From Terrimonas pollutisoli (GTDB lineage Bacteria > Bacteroidota > Bacteroidia > Chitinophagales > Chitinophagaceae): DNA of 64,000 nt. The position numbers and the translations under genes are program-made. Every line of letters begins with the position of its first letter. The stretch's first letter is position 1. Below are positions 17,482 through 27,166 of the stretch, piece by piece. The DNA is taken from assembly GCF_029360765.1 (NCBI RefSeq), contig NZ_JARKNA010000005.1, forward strand, positions 62,001 through 126,000. Reading direction: 5' to 3'. The notes under the pieces are model-generated. The model did not search any database. It had not been told where the DNA came from and saw only the letters and a program-made list of their open reading frames with translations.

Positions 17482-17487
17482 TGTCGC

Positions 17488-17889
17488 TTATGGTTGTTTG
17501 GTTCTGATGGACGAAGAACAGGAATTGCCTTCTTCTTCACCATCAAGCCACTTTCTTAGCTTTTTTGTCCGCTCATTCGTAAGCTCCGTTTTGTATATTG
17601 ACCAGCACATGGGATGTATACTTCCGTAATAGCCGGGTTCACGGTTGGGGTACATCATTTTCAACTCGGCATCTCGGGATTGAATCCAAATTCGTTGAGA
17701 GGCCTTAAGACTTTTAATAAAAACAGCATCATACTTATAAGCCGTCAGTATTTGCTGATATACCTGGTTGAGTTCTTTATCCGCCTTCTGGAAATCCTTA
17801 TGAGCCGACTCATTCATTTCTAATTGCGTCTGCGAAAAAGAATAATGGCTTATTAAAGTAAGAAAGACATAGTAAAGAAAGTGTTTCAT
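17488..17889 (-). CDS. LprI-like (DUF1311) exported protein
   Basis: 133 residues from ATG 17889, which puts the signal peptide (MKHFLYYVFLTLISHYSFS) first; the longest frame adds nine residues. The mature part has LEMNESAHKDFQKADKELNQ and VYQQIL, then KSLKASQRIWIQSRDAELK. This is the LprI/DUF1311 pattern (D...L...Y......L...Q..W...RD). LprI in mycobacteria inhibits lysozyme; that function is only inferred here. A C-terminal EEEGNSCSSS tail is unusual. Confidence 0.8.
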   Translation of the reverse strand: MKHFLYYVFLTLISHYSFSQTQLEMNESAHKDFQKADKELNQVYQQILTAYKYDAVFIKSLKASQRIWIQSRDAELKMMYPNREPGYYGSIHPMCWSIYKTELTNERTKKLRKWLDGEEEGNSCSSSIRTKQP

Positions 17890-18076
17890 AATTATTGATT
17901 GAGCAGGTTGAGCCAATGGTTGTGGCGGCCATTAAAAATACAAAGTATTCTTTTTCGTCGTGGGTGGCTTTTGCTACATCCCGGCGGGATCGCCTATTTA
18001 GTTCGAAGATTAGAGGAAACCCGAAAGGGAGAAAAGTTAAATATTAAGAACTGAAGTTAGGCTTTGTTCGTCAAGC

Positions 18077-19065
18077 TTACTCAAAGTCATATACTGTCGT
18101 GTCAATTTCGTGGGCAATTAACTCGTGATTTATTATAGGTTCAATTTCTACCATTGTCCACCCGCAAGACCACAACCTATTCTCGGCATATGAACATTTG
18201 CGCTTTGACTTTTTGCAAATTGTCTAACTCTTTCTAAACATTCTTTCACCGATGAATAGCGAATTGGGGGAACGCCGTCCGAATTCGGCTTAGTATCATG
18301 CTGTGCTATCATATTTGCAATCCAAATATCATTAGTAACTTTTACAAATTGAACATTGCCTAGTTCAAACTTTCTTTCATTTGAATATTTGTCTCTGCTT
18401 TCAAGCCTTTCAAATTTTAAATTGTCTGTTGGGTCGAGTTCTTTTCTTTTATACCAATTTCTATATTCTGTTTCAGGCTGTTTCCACTTTTTAGAAATTG
18501 CCAAAACAAATCCTTTTCCCCAACCACCAACATCATTACAAATGTGAACTATGATTTTTGCTTTGTTGCCTGTTGGGTTTGTCGCGTCGCCTTTTAAATA
18601 TTTTATTGGCATTAGTTCAATTTGTTTGAAGTCCCGATTTAAGCTAATTGTGTCAATTGATATGCTGTAACCATTGTACGCTGAGTTGCCGATGTCTGGA
18701 TGTGGTACAATTCTATTTTCTACCTCCATGTAATTAGTCGCTTCACAATAGTAGCCGGTTGGTTTAGTTTGATTTGGTTTGCTTATTATAACTCGTTCAC
18801 CCTTTAATAATTTTGCTTTATCCCCACCTGTATATGCTGCCATAAAATGTGTCAAATAATTAATATCTACATCATGTAATGCCTCAAAAATTTCTCCACC
18901 ATTTGGATAGAAAAGTCCTTTTGGCATTCGTGCATTTGTCAACTTTCTTGCATTTTCCAAAGTTTTACCGCCAATGTTTTTTCTTTTCCCATCTTTAAAT
19001 TCTTTGAAAAGTTCGTCAATTGTTTTGAAGCCCAAAACTCTATATATAAACGCTTTTAATTTCAT
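18077..19065 (-). pseudogene. Macro-domain protein with unknown N-terminal region, frameshifted near the 3' end
   Basis: The open frame from 19065 stops at 18148 after 305 residues (GCGLAGGQW, then TAG). Re-reading the last G of that TGG gives the -1 frame, which continues as VEIEPIINHELIAHEIDTTV and YDFE to TAA at 18077, the expected end of an Appr-1''-p type macro domain. One G is therefore missing at about 18151. Residues about 155-305 show KYLKGDATNPTG, ICNDVGGWGKGFVLAIS, NMIAQHDTK and MPRIGCGLAGG, which bind ADP-ribose. Residues 1-150 are not recognised and may be a separate fused domain. The region is clearly AT-richer than its neighbours, suggesting transfer. Confidence 0.78.
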
Positions 19066-19121
19066 TGTAAGGTGTCATCTTAACTTTTATGCATAACATA
19101 GATGGTGACGCCGTAACGCCT

Positions 19122-19508
19122 TTATACTACCCTATTAACTTTTTTGGGCAATGCACATGAGAATGAGATGTCAAATGCGTTAATATCTTTGAATGAAACC
19201 ACCTTTCTGCCATAAAAAGTTTCCGGTTCTATCTGCATGCTGGTACCCTTACGGCTTAAAATTTCAATAATAGTATCCACTTCATCAACATTAAACCAAA
19301 GACTTGAATCTTTTGCGGCGGAGGAAGTAGTTCGTTCATCTGGTCCAATCATAAATGCCGCACCGTTCCATTCAAGCCTTGCCCAGTTAAGTTCGCAACC
19401 TGGTTCCCAAATATGATTTGTAGCAGTGCATTCAAAACCGATGTCCTGGTACCATTTTATAGTTTGACCGATATCCGGAACTTTTAAAAAAGGAACACAC
19501 TCTGTCAT
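19122..19508 (-). CDS. VOC-family (bleomycin resistance/glyoxalase-like) protein
   Basis: 128 residues from ATG 19508; 21 extra residues upstream are not conserved. ECVPFLKVPDIGQTIKWYQDIGF opens the fold, with LNWARLEWNGAAFMIGPDER and SLWFNVDEVDTIIEILSRKG and a final FSFSCALPKK-like strand. The pattern matches VOC proteins of the bleomycin-resistance subgroup, which often lack catalytic metal ligands and act by binding. No drug specificity can be inferred. Confidence 0.8.
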   Translation of the reverse strand: MTECVPFLKVPDIGQTIKWYQDIGFECTATNHIWEPGCELNWARLEWNGAAFMIGPDERTTSSAAKDSSLWFNVDEVDTIIEILSRKGTSMQIEPETFYGRKVVSFKDINAFDISFSCALPKKVNRVV

Positions 19509-19895
19509 AACTAGTAGATTTATTGAGGGGATCTCACGACATAACGCAAAACTCGTACATTGATGTATCATGCGCTATAACACTAAAAATACTAAATCTC
19601 CAAATGGTATTACACATTTGGATTGTTTATTGTAGCAATGCGATTTTCGCTGCGTTCGTCTTATTCTTTCATAAGTACCTTACCGGGATTAAGTACCCGG
19701 AAAAAAATGATTGCCTGATCAACGTGTACAATCCAAGACTAAATTTTTTGCCATTCCTTCTTTCCCATACACAGCAATGCATCAATGATCAACCGGTTTA
19801 TGCGGGAAAATTGTTCCCGTGCAAAAACATGCGAAAGCCTTGCAGGATTATTTTTTAATTTTAAAGCTATGGTCACCAGCTTTTAATTAAAAGGC
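19509..19895. other. Intergenic region, 387 bp
   Basis: Between the divergent VOC and NmrA genes. A plus-strand 111-codon frame (19523-19858) is hydrophobic and Cys-rich with no signal, motif or codon bias like its neighbours, so I do not call it. No repeat or clear -33/-7 pair is found. Confidence 0.4.
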
Positions 19896-20753
19896 ATGGA
19901 TACGGGTAAAACAATTTTTGTAACAGGTGCAACAGGAAAACAGGGTGGAGCCGCAATAAAACATTTGCTGCAACGCGGTTTTGCTATCAAAGCATTTACC
20001 CGGAATAAAGAAAGCAAAGCTGCTCAATTACTCCGTCAACCGAATGTTGAAATTATAGAAGGTAATTTGGATGAACCTTCTACCTATACTGATCACCTGG
20101 ATAATATCCATGGCATTTTCGCCGTGCTCGATTTTAAACAGGGACCTACAAAAGAAACGGAACAGGGATTTGATCTTATCATAGCCGCGAAAGAAAAAAG
20201 CATTGCTCATTTCCTTTATTCTTCCGTCATTGGCGCCGATGCCAACACCGGCATTCCACATTGGGAAAGCAAGAACAAGATTGAAAATTTGCTGAAGCAA
20301 AGTGGCGTGCATCATACCATTATCCGCCCCTGTTACTTTATGGAAAACTTTTTATTGCCTCAGGTAAAGAGCCGGCTACTAAAAGGAAAATTAGTAATGC
20401 CGCTGCATAAGAAAAAAGTACAACAATACATGAGCACCGAAGATGTAGGTCGCATTGCGGCAATCATCTTTTCCGAATCGCAAAGCTATATGGACAAAAC
20501 AATCACTCTTGCTTCTGAACAAATGGATGGCATAACGTTGGCCGAACATTTTTCGACAGCCTTTAACAAGCCGGTAAAATACCAGCAACTGCCGGGTGTC
20601 ATTACCCGGTTAGTAATGGGCCGCGACCTTTACAAAATGTTTAACTGGATCAACCAGCATGATGCTGTTTTTGTAAAGGACCTCGATGCGTTAAAACGAG
20701 ATTTTCCCGGCATGCTTTCGCTGGATGAATGGATCAAACAAAAATTTAATTAA
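19896..20753 (+). CDS. NmrA-family NAD(P)-binding protein
   Basis: 285 residues. The N-terminal Rossmann motif [16 protein letters not shown] (GxxGxxGG) binds NAD(P). [22 protein letters not shown] and [17 protein letters not shown] are typical of the NmrA/HSCARG branch of atypical short-chain dehydrogenases, which lack the YxxxK catalytic pair and act as redox sensors or isoflavone-reductase-like enzymes. The last 8 bp overlap the end of the convergent luciferase-family gene. Confidence 0.88.
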   Translation: MDTGKTIFVTGATGKQGGAAIKHLLQRGFAIKAFTRNKESKAAQLLRQPNVEIIEGNLDEPSTYTDHLDNIHGIFAVLDFKQGPTKETEQGFDLIIAAKEKSIAHFLYSSVIGADANTGIPHWESKNKIENLLKQSGVHHTIIRPCYFMENFLLPQVKSRLLKGKLVMPLHKKKVQQYMSTEDVGRIAAIIFSESQSYMDKTITLASEQMDGITLAEHFSTAFNKPVKYQQLPGVITRLVMGRDLYKMFNWINQHDAVFVKDLDALKRDFPGMLSLDEWIKQKFN

Positions 20754-21807
20754 CAATAGCCGTCGCAGTGGCTCGCTGCTTTACATGCTTTCTTACTTCC
20801 GGCGCCACTTTGGTTCCCAACAATTCAATCGAATGCATCATTTTATTATGCGGAATGCTGCCCACACTCATTTGTGCGAGAAAGCGGGTATTGCCAAACA
20901 ATTCATACTCGTATAAAATTTTATCGATCACCTGTTGCGGGCTGCCCACCAGCAATGAACCTTCATTTGATCGCATCATTTCATATTGCTGACGGTTCAT
21001 CGGGTTCCAACCACGTTCTCTTCCCAGTTTCGTCATCACATCAGCATAAGAAGGATAGAATTCATCAGCTGCCTGCTGCGATGTATCGGCAATAAATACA
21101 TGAGAGTTAATACCGAGTTGTAATGTATTGGCAGCATGCCCTGCTTTCACAGCACTGTCCCGGTAGAGTTTTGTGAGTGAAGCAAAACGTGCCGGCATAC
21201 CGCCGATGATAGCAAGGGCCATGGGCAATCCATATTGGGCAGCCCTCACCACCGATTCAGGTGTACCACCGATAGCTACCCATATTGGTAGTTTATCCTG
21301 GTAGGGCCGGGGATAAACACCCCGGTTCTGTATGGAAGGACGATGATGCCCTTTCCAGTTTATTTTTTCTGATTCATTCAGCTTTACCAGCAGATCGAGC
21401 TTTTCTGAAAACAATTCATCATAATCTTCGAGCTCATAACCAAACAAAGGAAAGGATTCGATAAACGAACCACGACCCGCCATGATCTCGGCCCTTCCTT
21501 TGGACAAAAGATCAATCGTAGCAAAATCCTGGAACACTCTCACCGGGTCATCAGAACTCAATACGGTGACAGCGCTGGATAGCTTTATGGTTTTTGTTTT
21601 TACGGCCGCCGCTGCAAGTATCACAGCAGGAGAAGACACTGCATAGTCAGGACGATGATGCTCACCCACAGCAAATACATCGAGACCCACCTGTTCCGCT
21701 AATTCAATTTCTTCCATCAGGTTGCTGAGCCGTTGCTGCGCCGGTATCGTTTTACCGGTGCCGGGATCGGCTGTCATTTCCGCAAACGTATAAATGCCTA
21801 TTTCCAT
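20746..21807 (-). CDS. LLM-class flavin-dependent oxidoreductase
   Basis: 353 residues, a bacterial-luciferase-like TIM barrel. [32 protein letters not shown] and [30 protein letters not shown] are the family signatures for FMN/F420-type binding, with [16 protein letters not shown] in the flavin-phosphate region. It is probably an FMN-dependent monooxygenase or dehydrogenase; the substrate is unknown. Tail-to-tail overlap of 8 bp with the NmrA gene. Confidence 0.88.
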   Translation of the reverse strand: MEIGIYTFAEMTADPGTGKTIPAQQRLSNLMEEIELAEQVGLDVFAVGEHHRPDYAVSSPAVILAAAAVKTKTIKLSSAVTVLSSDDPVRVFQDFATIDLLSKGRAEIMAGRGSFIESFPLFGYELEDYDELFSEKLDLLVKLNESEKINWKGHHRPSIQNRGVYPRPYQDKLPIWVAIGGTPESVVRAAQYGLPMALAIIGGMPARFASLTKLYRDSAVKAGHAANTLQLGINSHVFIADTSQQAADEFYPSYADVMTKLGRERGWNPMNRQQYEMMRSNEGSLLVGSPQQVIDKILYEYELFGNTRFLAQMSVGSIPHNKMMHSIELLGTKVAPEVRKHVKQRATATAIVN

Positions 21808-22012
21808 GAGTGTCCTTTTTTGTTTAGACTATAACAAAAACAAGTGCTGTTTGTTAAGAACTGTACCCCAAAAAGTACCGCCAGTATAATCAGCGGCGTC
21901 ATAAAGGATCTTTTGTATAACAGGTCAGAGCTAAGGCTCCGCTGGAATAACAGACGAGTAATACAAAGCCAATGACATTGGTTGGGGGAAAAAATAAACA
22001 GTGGGAGTTGAA

Positions 22013-22705
22013 TTAACTGTACCGATCATTTCGCCAGGGATAAGCCGTATTAGAATAACCACGTTCTTCCCAGAATCCCGGTTTATTCTTTTTCAAAAAT
22101 TCAATCCTGTTGATCCATTTAGAACCTTTCCAGGCATATAATTGTGGCGTGATCATTCGCACCGGGCCACCATGTTCTTTGGGCAATGGTTTTCCTTCAA
22201 ACTCATGAACCAATAACACATCCGGCTTTAATGCTTCTTCCAATGAAATATTGGTGGTATAATCATCATAACCGTAACATAAAATATGCGTTGCTGCTTC
22301 TTTTGGTTGAGCCAGTGCAGCCAGGTCAAGTAATCGAACGCCTTTCCAGCTCATATTTAGTTTTGACCAGGTAGTGACGCAATGAAAATCGGAAACATCA
22401 TCCGTTTGCGGCAATGCCATAAACTGTTCCCAATTGAGCGTAACAGGGTTCTCCACTTCGCCATCTAATACCAGCTTCCATTCATTCAGCGGGATATCCG
22501 GTTGCAGTCCCAGGTCCAGCACCGGCCATTTTTGAGTAACGATTTGCCCAACAGGAACCATTGGCATCCCGTGACGATTCGGATTGCCTTTACCCATTGG
22601 TCTGTCATCTGCTACCGAAGGCGTCTGTTTGATCTTTTCCTCAAACCTTGCTTTCAGTTTCATCCTGGCATCTACTACCCGGTCGAGTTTGTCTGATTGT
22701 TCCAT
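22013..22705 (-). CDS. Sulfite-oxidase-like molybdopterin oxidoreductase (cytosolic type)
   Basis: 230 residues. DFHCVTTWSKLNMSWKGVRL carries the Mo-ligating Cys109 and the conserved Trp-Ser. PEHGGPVRMITPQLYAWKGSKWINRIEFL-like sequence (LPKEHGGPVR and APQLYAWKGSK region) is the conserved cofactor pocket. It lacks a twin-arginine signal, so it resembles the cytosolic YuiH-type rather than exported MsrP. It would reduce or oxidise an oxo-anion or sulfoxide. No molybdopterin biosynthesis genes are near. Confidence 0.87.
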   Translation of the reverse strand: MEQSDKLDRVVDARMKLKARFEEKIKQTPSVADDRPMGKGNPNRHGMPMVPVGQIVTQKWPVLDLGLQPDIPLNEWKLVLDGEVENPVTLNWEQFMALPQTDDVSDFHCVTTWSKLNMSWKGVRLLDLAALAQPKEAATHILCYGYDDYTTNISLEEALKPDVLLVHEFEGKPLPKEHGGPVRMITPQLYAWKGSKWINRIEFLKKNKPGFWEERGYSNTAYPWRNDRYS

Positions 22706-22889
22706 GTTCTCAAATTATGATAAAATTATGCCACAGCATTATACCATTCCTGTTTAAAATTATCGATATCCTGCTTTTCAGGTTGTCCGTTACCAGACAT
22801 CGCATAACTGCAAATATTTTTTCTTTTTAAAAACAAACAATCACTCCGTTTGTTGAAAAGAATACTACTCCCACACTAAAAAGATTAAC

Positions 22890-23735
22890 ATGGATAAAGT
22901 ATGGTTTATAACAGGCTGTTCTACCGGCTTTGGCCGCGAACTGGCCAAATTGGTATTAGCTTCAGGCTATAAGGCAGCCGTAACTTCCCGTAATCCCAAT
23001 GATGTAAAAGACATTGTGACCCAATATCCGAATACTTCCATGGCGATACAGTTGGATGTAACAAAACCCGTGGAGATAAAGAATGCGGTGAAGCAGGCAA
23101 GAGAAAAATTTGGACAGATTGATGTATTGGTCAATAATGCGGGCATCGGTTATTTTGGCGCCATTGAAGAAAGCGAGGAGGAAGAAGTGCGTCGCATGTT
23201 TGAGATAAATTTTTGGGGACTGGCCAATGTCACGAAAGAAATCCTGCCGATCATGCGCAAGCAACGCAGCGGGCATATTATCAATATTTCTTCTATAGGA
23301 GGACTGGCTGCTTTCCCGGGAGTTGGTTTTTACAACGCCTCCAAATTTGCGGTGACGGGTTATTCGGAAGCACTCGCAAAAGAAACAGCACATTTGGGTA
23401 TTAAAGTAACAGTGATTGCACCCAGTGGCTTTCGCACCGATTGGGCGGGTCGCTCGGCCAATGATTCAAAAATTGTAATTGATGATTATGCGTCATCGGC
23501 CCATGCAAACCAAACTACTATTCGTGGATATAGCGGTAATCAGCCCGGTGATCCGGTACGTGCAGCTGAAGCTATTGTGAAAGTGGTTGAAGCTGCAGAA
23601 CCACCGATAAGATTATTATTAGGTGTTGGCGCACTAAGAGGTGCACGCAACAAAATAAAAGAAATGCAAAAAGATTTTGATGCGTGGGAAGAAATAACTA
23701 TTGGAGCCGATCAACCCAAACAAGAGATAAAGTGA
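22890..23735 (+). CDS. Short-chain dehydrogenase/reductase (SDR)
   Basis: 281 residues. The NAD(P)-binding motif is TGCSTGFGR (TGxxxGxG), followed by LVNNAGIGYFGAIEE (NNAG). The catalytic set is present: Ser in INISSIGG and YNASKFA (YxxxK). This is the classical SDR type often annotated as an oxidoreductase of the 3-ketoacyl reductase-like group. The substrate is unknown. The EcsC gene starts 33 bp downstream in the same direction. Confidence 0.9.
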   Translation: MDKVWFITGCSTGFGRELAKLVLASGYKAAVTSRNPNDVKDIVTQYPNTSMAIQLDVTKPVEIKNAVKQAREKFGQIDVLVNNAGIGYFGAIEESEEEEVRRMFEINFWGLANVTKEILPIMRKQRSGHIINISSIGGLAAFPGVGFYNASKFAVTGYSEALAKETAHLGIKVTVIAPSGFRTDWAGRSANDSKIVIDDYASSAHANQTTIRGYSGNQPGDPVRAAEAIVKVVEAAEPPIRLLLGVGALRGARNKIKEMQKDFDAWEEITIGADQPKQEIK

Positions 23736-23768
23736 TTTGGTCGCAGCAAGTTAATTAACTTGCCTGCC

Positions 23769-24485
23769 ATGGATGCATACCAGTTACAGGCAAAAAAAGA
23801 ATTAAAAGGATGGCAGAAGCAGATGCTGCGGAGGCCATCCTTTTTTAATAAGCTTTCGAAGCGAACGCAGGATAAAATAAATTCCTGGATACCTGAGAAA
23901 GTACACAACGCCGTAACAGTCGCTATCAAACAAATGATCCGGGGCGTATTGTTTGGTGCAAAGTATACCACGGCTGATCCCATCATCAATGCCAGCCTGG
24001 AGATACGTGAAGCAAGAGTGGAGGAGAAGATAAAATTTTATAAGACAACCGCAGCAGTGGAAGGCGGTATCACCGGTGCTGGTGGTATTTTATTAGGACT
24101 CGCTGATTTCCCGTTGCTGATCGCTATTAAAATAAAATTTCTGTTTGATGTGGCCGCTGCTTACGGATTTGATACCCATGATTACAAAGAACGGGTTTAC
24201 CTGCTGCATATTTTCGAATTGGCGTTCTCCAGCCATGAACACCGCAAACAGATCTATTTAAAAATGGAAAACTGGGATCAGAAAAGTAAAGAATTACCGG
24301 CCGATATTCATCAATTTGACTGGCGCAATTTTCAACAGCAATACCGCGATTATATTGACCTGGCCAAGATGGCCCAGTTGGTTCCGGTGATAGGTGCTCC
24401 CGTGGGTGTGTTAGTGAACTATCGATTGATCCGCAAACTGGGTAAGACGGCTATGAATGCTTATAGGATGCGGCTGCTGAATTAG
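23769..24485 (+). CDS. EcsC-family protein
   Basis: 238 residues from ATG 23769; a TTG nine bases earlier is in frame but gives no conserved residues. The protein is helical with a Gly-rich hydrophobic stretch GGITGAGGILLGLADFPLLI and a later MAQLVPVIGAPVGVLVNY, both typical of EcsC (a family named from an ABC-transport accessory in Bacillus). The membrane-associated role is poorly understood. It probably shares a transcript with the SDR gene. Confidence 0.85.
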   Translation: MDAYQLQAKKELKGWQKQMLRRPSFFNKLSKRTQDKINSWIPEKVHNAVTVAIKQMIRGVLFGAKYTTADPIINASLEIREARVEEKIKFYKTTAAVEGGITGAGGILLGLADFPLLIAIKIKFLFDVAAAYGFDTHDYKERVYLLHIFELAFSSHEHRKQIYLKMENWDQKSKELPADIHQFDWRNFQQQYRDYIDLAKMAQLVPVIGAPVGVLVNYRLIRKLGKTAMNAYRMRLLN

Positions 24486-24490
24486 TTTTT

Positions 24491-24595
24491 TGAACCACGT
24501 GAGAAACGGGGTCACGGGGCAGGGAGAATAGTTAATTTATGCATCTGCACTGATTAAATTTGCTGTGCCTTCGTGTCTTTGTGCCGCTGTGTTTC
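24491..24595. repeat. Degenerate inverted-repeat element E1 (CACGAAG/CTTCGTG type)
   Basis: GAACCACGTGAGAAACGGGG on the left and GTGCCTTCGTGTCTTTGTGC (24565-24584) continuing CGCTGTGTTTC on the right are arranged as rough inverted halves about 40 bp apart. The right half is built of roughly 8-bp units (TTCGTGTC, TTTGTGCC, GCTGTGTT). Similar CACGAAGRCAC strings recur in the intergenic regions of many environmental bacteria. It lies just after the EcsC stop. Confidence 0.5.
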
Positions 24596-24656
24596 ATATG
24601 TCTTGGTCCATAGAAGCAGTGGAAATAATTTATTAGTCTGCGGTGCCAAATATTTT

Positions 24657-24664
24657 TACATTTG
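24657..24664 (+). promoter_or_regulatory. Possible -7 box for the AlkZ-like gene
   Basis: TACATTTG matches TAnnTTTG exactly and ends 13 bp before ATG 24678. At the right distance (20 bp) upstream there is only TTAG rather than TTTG. Confidence 0.35.
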
Positions 24665-24677
24665 ATTTTATCCTTCT

Positions 24678-25754
24678 ATGAACGGAACTGACATCATCCG
24701 CTTTCGCCTATTCAATCAACAAATAGCAAAACCCGTTTTTACCAAGCCGGCTGAAGTTGTCGCCTGGTTAGTGGCCATGCAGGCACAGGAATATGCAATG
24801 GCCAAATGGGCGATTGGTTTACGGTTACCGCAGGCAACCGACAGCTTGATTGAAACGGCCTTTGCCAAAGGCGATATTCTACGAACTCACCTGATGCGGC
24901 CTACCTGGCATTTTGTGACACCAAAAGATATTCGCTGGTTGTTGCGGTTAACCGCTCCACGGGTAGAAGCAATCAACGCTTATACTTATCGTGAACAAAA
25001 CCTGGATAGCAAAATATTTAAACGCAGTAACGATATCATAGCAAAAGCACTGGAAGGTGGCAAGCAGTTGATGCGAACAGAATTACAAGCTATATTAAAA
25101 CAAAAAAAGATCGATGCAGACGGTATACGTTTATCCTGCCTGATGATGAAAGCAGAACTGGAAGGGATTATCTGCAGTGGGGCAAGAAGAGGCAATCAAC
25201 ATACTTATGCTTTGCTGGATGAAAGAGCTAGACCGGAGAAAGCGATGACAAGGAAAGAGGCGTTGTTTCAATTCACCCAACGCTACTTCACGAGCCGCGG
25301 ACCGGCAACGGTCAAAGATTTTGCCGGCTGGTCGGGTTTATCCATTACCGAAGCGAAAGAAGGGGCAGCCATGTTGCCTAAAAAGTTTATTCGGGAAAAA
25401 ATAAATGAACAGGAATATATTTTTCTGCCTTCGGTTATGGCTACCGGTAAAATACAATCCAGTTTCCTGATGCCGGACTACGATGAGTATGGTATGAGTT
25501 ATAAGGATCGGAGTGCCTTGTTTAACGGAACAGTTGATCTTTCTTTATTTAAAAATGAAAATCCGTTTTTCAACCGCATGATCATTCTCGATGGAAAAAT
25601 AGAAGGAACCTGGAAGAGAACATTTAAGAATAATAAAGCAGTGGTTGAAACAGTTCCTTTTAAAACACTCAGTAAAACCAGGCAACAGGCAATGGATAAG
25701 GCGATAAAGAAATATTGTGCGTTTGTTCGGAAAGGAGATGGATTGAAAGACTAA
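24678..25754 (+). CDS. AlkZ/YcaQ-like DNA glycosylase (winged-helix DNA-binding) protein
   Basis: 358 residues. VAMQAQEYAMAKW carries the Q-x-Q motif (Gln35, Gln37) that is catalytic in AlkZ/YcaQ glycosylases, followed by LRTHLMRPTWHFVTPKDIRWL, a second conserved block. Later KDFAGWSGLSITEAK fits the winged-helix repeats of the HTH_42 fold. Family members remove alkylated or crosslinked bases; AlkZ acts on crosslinks made by azinomycin-type compounds. The length is slightly below the typical 380-400. The specific lesion is not inferable. Confidence 0.85.
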   Translation: MNGTDIIRFRLFNQQIAKPVFTKPAEVVAWLVAMQAQEYAMAKWAIGLRLPQATDSLIETAFAKGDILRTHLMRPTWHFVTPKDIRWLLRLTAPRVEAINAYTYREQNLDSKIFKRSNDIIAKALEGGKQLMRTELQAILKQKKIDADGIRLSCLMMKAELEGIICSGARRGNQHTYALLDERARPEKAMTRKEALFQFTQRYFTSRGPATVKDFAGWSGLSITEAKEGAAMLPKKFIREKINEQEYIFLPSVMATGKIQSSFLMPDYDEYGMSYKDRSALFNGTVDLSLFKNENPFFNRMIILDGKIEGTWKRTFKNNKAVVETVPFKTLSKTRQQAMDKAIKKYCAFVRKGDGLKD

Positions 25755-25782
25755 TTTTCAAAGGGTAAAATATCTATAAAAA

Positions 25783-25902
25783 ATGAACAAAGAACAAGAA
25801 ATCAAACGAGCCTGCCAGATTTTTCACAATAAAAAAGCAAAGCCTGATTTTAAATATTTCGATGATGCCATATACACTGCAGATGAACGGAGCGTATTCT
25901 AA
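25783..25902 (+). CDS. Possible 39-residue small ORF
   Basis: ATG 25783 opens MNKEQEIKRACQIF and continues through ADERSVF to TAA at 25900-25902. The gene lies 28 bp after the AlkZ-like stop, in the same direction. The sequence is protein-like but matches no family I know, and may be the leftover start of a longer gene. Confidence 0.25.
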   Translation: MNKEQEIKRACQIFHNKKAKPDFKYFDDAIYTADERSVF

Positions 25903-25963
25903 GTTAAAAACAAATATTTGAACAGAAAAAAATGTGAAGTAGTATAAAACGAAAAAATGTAGG

Positions 25964-26000
25964 AATAAAAAAGCCTGAAGACCGCGAAGACCTTCAGGCT
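25964..26000 (-). terminator. Terminator for the beta-propeller operon
   Basis: The stem AGCCTGAAG / CTTCAGGCT (9 bp, perfect) with an 11-nt loop. On the minus strand it is followed by six T. It lies about 120 bp beyond the stop of the 26124-27155 gene. Confidence 0.75.
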
Positions 26001-26029
26001 CGATGTAGTAAATTATGTATTAGTGATTA

Positions 26030-26057
26030 AAAGTCCACCGGGTAAAAATGTCGGCCA
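26030..26057. repeat. 28-nt direct repeat, copy 1
   Basis: AAAGTCCACCG, G, GTAAAAATGTCGGCCA. Copy 2 (27919-27946) has A in place of the middle G and is otherwise identical. The pair encloses the two-gene propeller unit. Confidence 0.85.
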
Positions 26058-26123
26058 ATTGTCGATGCCGAAAAACGTACTGCCTGAAGAATAATTCCAT
26101 CTTAAAATTGTCAGCAATACACA

Positions 26124-27155
26124 TTATTTCTGATCCTCTTTTCTTCTAAAGTCCGTGATGGTCTTTCCATCATAACGGTACACTCCGTACAAAGATCCAA
26201 ACCAAATACTTCCATCATTAGCTTCTAACATCCCACAAAGCATTCCTTTACCTCCTTCATGTTTTGACTTTATTTCGGTTACAGTTGGCTTTTCATTGTA
26301 CAAGGATTTTTGATCATAACGGCAAAGTACCCAATCATTCCCGATGTTCGGTTTATTGGGTTTTACTTCACCGGTAGTCCAGATATTTCCTTTGTTATCT
26401 TCGTAGATATGACCAATAAACTTCCGGGTGATATTGGTAAATGTATTACCGTCATAGCGCCAAAGACCATCACTGCCACCGAACCAAATATTTCCTTTTT
26501 TGTCTTCGATTATAGACCGAACGTTGTTAAACGCTTTGCCATCTTTGTTTTTTAAAACGGTAAATGTTTTTCCATCATAAAAACAAGGCTCACTTGCGCC
26601 AATCCATAATTTCCCGGTTTTGTCTTCCATGATAGAATTAATACCGTTATTAAGAAGTCCGTCTTTCGTTGTAAAATTTCGAAAAGATTTCCCATCATAA
26701 CGGCTTACTCCACCTCCGGTGCCGAACCAAATAACGCCGGCTTTACCTTCACAAATAGACGTAACCAAATTATTGGCGAGTCCCTCCCTGGTTGTAAAAT
26801 GCTTAAAGAATTTCCCGTCGTAATGGTAAACACCTGAGTCAGTAGTAGCGAACCAAAGATTTCCGCGTTGATCTTCCAAAACATCCCAGAATCTGCGCGA
26901 ACCAATTTTACTTGAGATTTTGGTAAACAGTTTTCCGTCGTATCGAAAAACACCACCCCATGATGCAGCGAACAAAATGTTTCCGTTTCTATCTTGCTTT
27001 ACATTCCGAACCATTGTGTTAGGCCCGTAAGAAGTGACTGTGTCTTTGGTTTCGGACCTGATAATATCCGGGGGTGGGTATGGTTGGTTTTGTCCCCCAC
27101 AGGAACTGCAAAAAACAAACATTAAGAACAAAGTATAGATGAGTACGTATTTCAT
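26124..27155 (-). CDS. Two-component-regulator-propeller lipoprotein
   Basis: 343 residues. The signal ends in a cysteine cluster (VFCSSC, Cys19 most likely lipidated). The mature protein is a string of reg_prop beta-propeller repeats. Each carries a variant of 'EDKxGNIWFGxxxGVxRYDG', and the YDGK element recurs about seven times (for example at GVFRYDGKLF, GVYHYDGKFF, GVSRYDGKSF, GVYRYDGKTI). These domains normally sense polysaccharide in hybrid two-component proteins, but no histidine kinase or DNA-binding domain is attached here. The partner gene 27167-27706 lies 11 bp upstream in the same direction. Confidence 0.85.
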   Translation of the reverse strand: MKYVLIYTLFLMFVFCSSCGGQNQPYPPPDIIRSETKDTVTSYGPNTMVRNVKQDRNGNILFAASWGGVFRYDGKLFTKISSKIGSRRFWDVLEDQRGNLWFATTDSGVYHYDGKFFKHFTTREGLANNLVTSICEGKAGVIWFGTGGGVSRYDGKSFRNFTTKDGLLNNGINSIMEDKTGKLWIGASEPCFYDGKTFTVLKNKDGKAFNNVRSIIEDKKGNIWFGGSDGLWRYDGNTFTNITRKFIGHIYEDNKGNIWTTGEVKPNKPNIGNDWVLCRYDQKSLYNEKPTVTEIKSKHEGGKGMLCGMLEANDGSIWFGSLYGVYRYDGKTITDFRRKEDQK

Positions 27156-27166
27156 AATTTATTTAC

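Noticed and set aside
18148..18153. Programmed -1 frameshift at the macro-domain gene end
   Set aside because: No slippery heptamer or downstream stem; a one-base deletion explains it better.
19523..19858. 111-codon plus-strand ORF between VOC and NmrA
   Set aside because: Hydrophobic, Cys-rich, overlaps the divergent promoter region and matches nothing recognisable.
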